Source of the DNA: an uncultured Collinsella sp.
GTDB lineage: Bacteria > Actinomycetota > Coriobacteriia > Coriobacteriales > Coriobacteriaceae
DNA: 6,005 nucleotides
NCBI GenBank assembly: GCA_958438955.1
Contig: CAUBTS010000097.1
Coordinates: 1 to 6,005 of the forward strand
Direction: 5' to 3'
This document shows, piece by piece, positions 3,761 to 6,005 of this stretch. The position numbers were made by a program, and so were the translations under genes. The first letter of the stretch is position 1. Every line of letters starts with the position of its first letter. A model generated the notes under the pieces. It saw only the letters and a list, made by a program, of their open reading frames with translations. It ran no database searches and had not been told where the DNA came from.

Positions 3761-5548
3761 ATGAGCCAGACCCGTCCCATCGACGAGCATTCCATGCACA
3801 CCCATACCTGCGGCGAGCTTCGCCGCGAGAACGTGGGCGAAGAGGTTGCCCTCACCGGTTGGGTGAGCCGTCGCCGCGACCACGGCGGCCTTATCTTCTG
3901 CGACCTTCGCGACCGCGAGGGCATCACGCAGCTCACCTTCGACCCCGAGCACTCTGACGGCGATGCCTTTAAGATCGCCGAGACCATGCGTCCCGAGTGG
4001 CCCATCAAGATCCATGGCGTCGTGCGCGCTCGTGGCGAGGAGACCACCAACACCAAGCTCGCGACCGGCGAGATCGAGGTCCTGACCGACCACGCCGAGG
4101 TGCTCAACACGTCCGTCACCCCGCCGTTCCAGATCGAGGACGGCATCGAGACCAGCGAGGACACCCGTCTGCGCTATCGCTATCTGGACCTCCGTCGTCC
4201 CGAGATGATGGCCAACCTCAAGCTGCGCTCCGACTTTACCTTTGCCATTCGCGAGGCGCTGCACAACCGTGAGTTCATGGAGGTCGAGACGCCCTCCCTG
4301 TTCAAGTCCACGCCCGAGGGCGCCCGCGACTTCATCGTTCCCAGCCGTATTCAGCCGGGCAACTTCTACGCCCTGCCGCAGTCCCCGCAGCTCCTGAAGC
4401 AGCTGCTCATGGTCGGTGGCGTCGAGCGCTACTACCAGGTTGCCAAGTGCTTCCGCGACGAGGACCTGCGTGCCGACCGTCAGCCCGAGTTCACCCAGGT
4501 CGATATCGAGATGTCCTTCGTGGACCAGAACGATGTCATGAGCGCGCTCGAGGAGGTTCTTGCCGATGCCTTCGGTCGCATGGGTGTCGAGATGCCCACG
4601 CCGCTGCGTCGTATGGACTACTGGGAGGCCATGGACACCTATGGCTCCGACAAGCCCGATACCCGCTATGGCATGCACCTGGTCGACCTGACCGACATCT
4701 TTGCCAACTCCAAGTTCAAGGTCTTTGCGACTGCCGCAAACGAGGAGGGTTCTGTCGTCAAGGCCATTAACGCCAAGGGCGCCGGTGCCTGGGCACGTGC
4801 CAAGATCGATAAGCTTGCCGGCGTGGCCTCCACGTTTGGCGCCAAGGGTCTGGCCTGGATCGCCTTCCGCGAGGACGGCTCCATCAACAGCCCCATCGTC
4901 AAGTTCTTCTCGGACGAGGAGATGGCGGCTCTGCGCGAGCGCATGGACGTCGAGCCCGGCGACCTTGTGATGTTCGCCGCCGGCCCGCGCCTGCTCTCCG
5001 ACGAGATCCTGGGCGGCATGCGTTCTCACATGGCCAACGCGCTCGAGATCAAGCGCGAGGGTCACGACTTCCTGTGGGTCGTCAACTTCCCGCTGTTCCA
5101 CTGGGATGAGGACCGCAAGGCTTACGCTGCCGAGCACCAGCCCTTCACTCTGCCGACCGAGACCGACATCGCCAAGATCGAGGCTGACCCGCTGGCGGCC
5201 GGTTCTTGCACCTACGACTTTGTCATGGACGGCTTTGAGGCCGGCGGCGGCGGTATGCGTATCCACAACGCCGAGATGCAGATGTCCATGCTCAAGCTCC
5301 TGGGCTTTACCGAGGAGCGTGCCGAGTCGCAGTTCGGCTTCCTCATGGAGGCCCTCAAGTTTGGTGCGCCCCCGATGGGCGGTTTCGCTCTGGGCCTGGA
5401 CCGCGTGTGCATGCTGCTCACCGGCTCCGACTCCATCCGCGACGTCATGGCGTTCCCCAAGACGGCCAGCGGCTCCGACCTCATGTCGGGCGCCCCGAGT
5501 GCCGTTTCCGGCGCCCAGCTCAAGGACGTCAGCCTGCGCCTGATGTAG
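3761..5548 (+). CDS. aspS: Aspartyl-tRNA synthetase, bacterial type (AspRS)
   Basis: It charges tRNA-Asp with aspartate in the cytoplasm, as a class IIb dimer. The 595 residues match the usual bacterial length. An N-terminal OB-fold anticodon-binding domain (about 14-115) carries GWVSRRRDHGGLIF (33-46). Motif 1 lies around 163-180 (ending EVETPSL). GARDFIVPSR (187-196) and YALPQSPQLLKQLLM (203-217) form the aspartate/ATP pocket. Motif 2 is FRDEDLRADRQPEFTQ (231-246). The bacterial GAD insertion domain spans about 290-430. GGGGMRIHN (495-503) and motif 3 GLDR (545-548) complete the catalytic core. Relative to E. coli AspRS, which has Leu in RRRDLG, His41 here matches the type seen in non-discriminating enzymes that also charge tRNA-Asn; with GatCAB this would make Asn-tRNA, which is inference. 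Codons are strongly biased to GC endings, as in highly expressed genes. A terminator follows at 5572, so it appears monocistronic. Confidence 0.97.
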   Translation: MSQTRPIDEHSMHTHTCGELRRENVGEEVALTGWVSRRRDHGGLIFCDLRDREGITQLTFDPEHSDGDAFKIAETMRPEWPIKIHGVVRARGEETTNTKLATGEIEVLTDHAEVLNTSVTPPFQIEDGIETSEDTRLRYRYLDLRRPEMMANLKLRSDFTFAIREALHNREFMEVETPSLFKSTPEGARDFIVPSRIQPGNFYALPQSPQLLKQLLMVGGVERYYQVAKCFRDEDLRADRQPEFTQVDIEMSFVDQNDVMSALEEVLADAFGRMGVEMPTPLRRMDYWEAMDTYGSDKPDTRYGMHLVDLTDIFANSKFKVFATAANEEGSVVKAINAKGAGAWARAKIDKLAGVASTFGAKGLAWIAFREDGSINSPIVKFFSDEEMAALRERMDVEPGDLVMFAAGPRLLSDEILGGMRSHMANALEIKREGHDFLWVVNFPLFHWDEDRKAYAAEHQPFTLPTETDIAKIEADPLAAGSCTYDFVMDGFEAGGGGMRIHNAEMQMSMLKLLGFTEERAESQFGFLMEALKFGAPPMGGFALGLDRVCMLLTGSDSIRDVMAFPKTASGSDLMSGAPSAVSGAQLKDVSLRLM

Positions 5549-5571
5549 GCGAGCGGCTACATATTGCCCGC

Positions 5572-5606
5572 AACGAGGGAAGGACGCGTGCCTTCCCTCG
5601 TTTTTT
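5572..5606 (+). terminator. Rho-independent terminator of aspS
   Basis: AACGAGGGAAGG (5572-5583) pairs perfectly over 12 bases with CCTTCCCTCGTT (5591-5602), with a 7-base loop (ACGCGTG) and a run of six T (5601-5606). It starts 24 bases after the aspS stop. Confidence 0.93.
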
Positions 5607-5647
5607 GTGCGCGGGCGTTGCGAGGGCATAGGTTGACTGGGCGTCGC

Positions 5648-5817
5648 GGAAACTGTAACCCGGAATTTGCGTCCAAAACGGGTCGCAGTTTCCCAAACAG
5701 CGCCCTTTGGGAAACTGCGACCCAGAACCCAGCCAAATAACGGGACGCGCTTTCCGGTTGAGCCTTCTGGCGGAAACTGTGTCCCATCATTGACGCTCGA
5801 AATGGGATGCGGTTTCC
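5648..5817. repeat. Three-unit 62-bp array of inverted 14-bp half-sites
   Basis: Each unit is a left half-site close to GGAAACTGYGWCCC, 18 bases of unrelated spacer, and its imperfect reverse complement. Left/right half-sites are 5648-5661/5680-5693, 5710-5723/5742-5755 and 5772-5785/5804-5817, pairing at 12, 11 and 11 of 14 positions. Units are separated by exactly 16 bases, so starts fall 32, 30, 32, 30, 32 bases apart, near three helical turns each. Within it GGGTCGCAGTTTCCCAAA (5680-5697) and TTTGGGAAACTGCGACCC (5706-5723) form a perfect 18-bp hairpin with an 8-base loop across units 1 and 2. The spacers differ from each other. No further half-site is found at the expected positions on either side (5618, 5834). 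It fills most of the gene-free stretch between aspS and ptsH. It may be a REP/BIME-like intergenic element or a protein-binding array. Confidence 0.8.
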
Positions 5818-5844
5818 GTCCCACCCTCAACAAGCATCTAACGC

Positions 5845-5850
5845 TACAAT
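5845..5850 (+). promoter_or_regulatory. Candidate -10 element for ptsH
   Basis: TACAAT in GCTACAATAACTA is a good -10 hexamer 54 bases before the ptsH start; the matching -35 region (around 5822-5827) is weak. The perfect 8-bp palindrome CCACGTGG (5856-5863) lies at the expected transcription start and could be a regulator contact or chance. The repeat array ends 27 bases before the hexamer. Confidence 0.45.
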
Positions 5851-5904
5851 AACTACCACGTGGCTGGGTTTTGCCGGCCGATGTGCGATGTCGCGGGAGG
5901 GGAC

Positions 5905-6005
5905 ATGGTCGAGTTTACGAAGACGATTAAAGATCCATTGGGACTACATGCCCGCCCGGTTGCGCTGCTCTATGACATCATTGCCAAGCATCGTAGCGAC
6001 GTGTC
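5905..6005 (+). CDS. ptsH: PTS phosphocarrier protein HPr, N-terminal part
   Basis: HPr carries phosphate from PEP via enzyme I to the sugar-specific IIA proteins of the phosphotransferase system in the cytoplasm. The window gives 33 full codons: MVEFTKTIKDPLGLHARPVA and on to HRSDV. The active-site motif GLHARPV places His at residue 15, exactly the canonical phosphorylated position, with Arg17 and Pro18 conserved. The rest of the roughly 85-90 residue protein, including the regulatory Ser46 site, lies beyond the window. ATG 5905 is preceded by GGGAGGGG (5895-5902), a strong but close ribosome binding site. It has its own candidate promoter and is separated from aspS by a terminator. Dedicated HPr-domain fusions also begin this way, so single-domain ptsH is likely but not proven here. 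Confidence 0.88.
   Translation, partial: MVEFTKTIKDPLGLHARPVALLYDIIAKHRSDV

Noticed and set aside
3664..3957. A possible leaderless 97-codon ORF starting about 8 bases after the TAAGAT hexamer
   Set aside because: Its second half overlaps aspS as an arginine/proline-rich shadow, and it lacks a ribosome binding site; coincidence is more likely, although the ATG is close to the predicted transcription start.
5648..5817. CRISPR array
   Set aside because: Repeats are 14 bases, alternate in orientation and vary, and spacers are 16-18 bases; this is a palindromic repeat array, not direct repeats with 30-base spacers.
3617..5833. A 738-codon open frame on the minus strand, antisense to aspS
   Set aside because: It mirrors aspS codons in a GC-biased gene, which suppresses antisense stops; the translation is low-complexity, matches no family, has no ribosome binding site, and runs through both the aspS terminator and the repeat array.

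Overview
The window looks like chromosomal DNA from a moderately GC-rich Gram-positive bacterium, most likely an anaerobic actinobacterium of the Coriobacteriia (Collinsella-like). This is inferred from GC-ending codons in most genes, strong GGAGG-type ribosome binding sites, a bacterial-type AspRS with the RRRDHGG signature, and lar genes beside a PTS HPr gene. No marker here fixes the genus.

Layout. Positions 1-219 (+) hold the last 72 residues of a major-intrinsic-protein (aquaglyceroporin) channel. Positions 220-500 are a convergent intergenic region with a very large nested palindrome (241-365) whose core is a bidirectional terminator. On the minus strand, read right to left, come serB (3504-2869, phosphoserine phosphatase), larB (2753-1971), a short larC (1960-1043) and a TetR-family regulator (1040-501). 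The last three are packed 10 and 2 bases apart and look like one operon. A 115-base gap with an interrupted palindrome (2796-2831) separates serB from larB. On the plus strand, a 256-base divergent region with a structured leader leads into aspS (3761-5548). A strong terminator, a three-unit 62-bp inverted-repeat array (5648-5817) and a candidate promoter follow. The window ends in the first 33 codons of an HPr gene (ptsH, from 5905).

How the genes fit together. LarB and LarC belong to the biosynthesis of the nickel-pincer nucleotide cofactor, first known from lactate racemase. LarE (sulfur transfer) and LarA (racemase) are not in the window. The MIP channel facing the operon could be a LarD-like lactic acid channel, because in lactobacilli a GlpF-family channel is part of the lar locus; that is inference from position. 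The TetR protein, translationally coupled to larC, is a plausible local regulator, and the palindrome ahead of larB a plausible operator. serB, aspS and ptsH are housekeeping genes.

The points most worth a second look are: a LarC that stops at the boundary of its N-terminal domain, with the CTP-binding C-terminal domain absent from the locus; the regular half-site array (32/30/32/30/32-base spacing) between aspS and ptsH; the 29-bp perfect outer arms around the shared terminator; and the interrupted palindrome upstream of larB.
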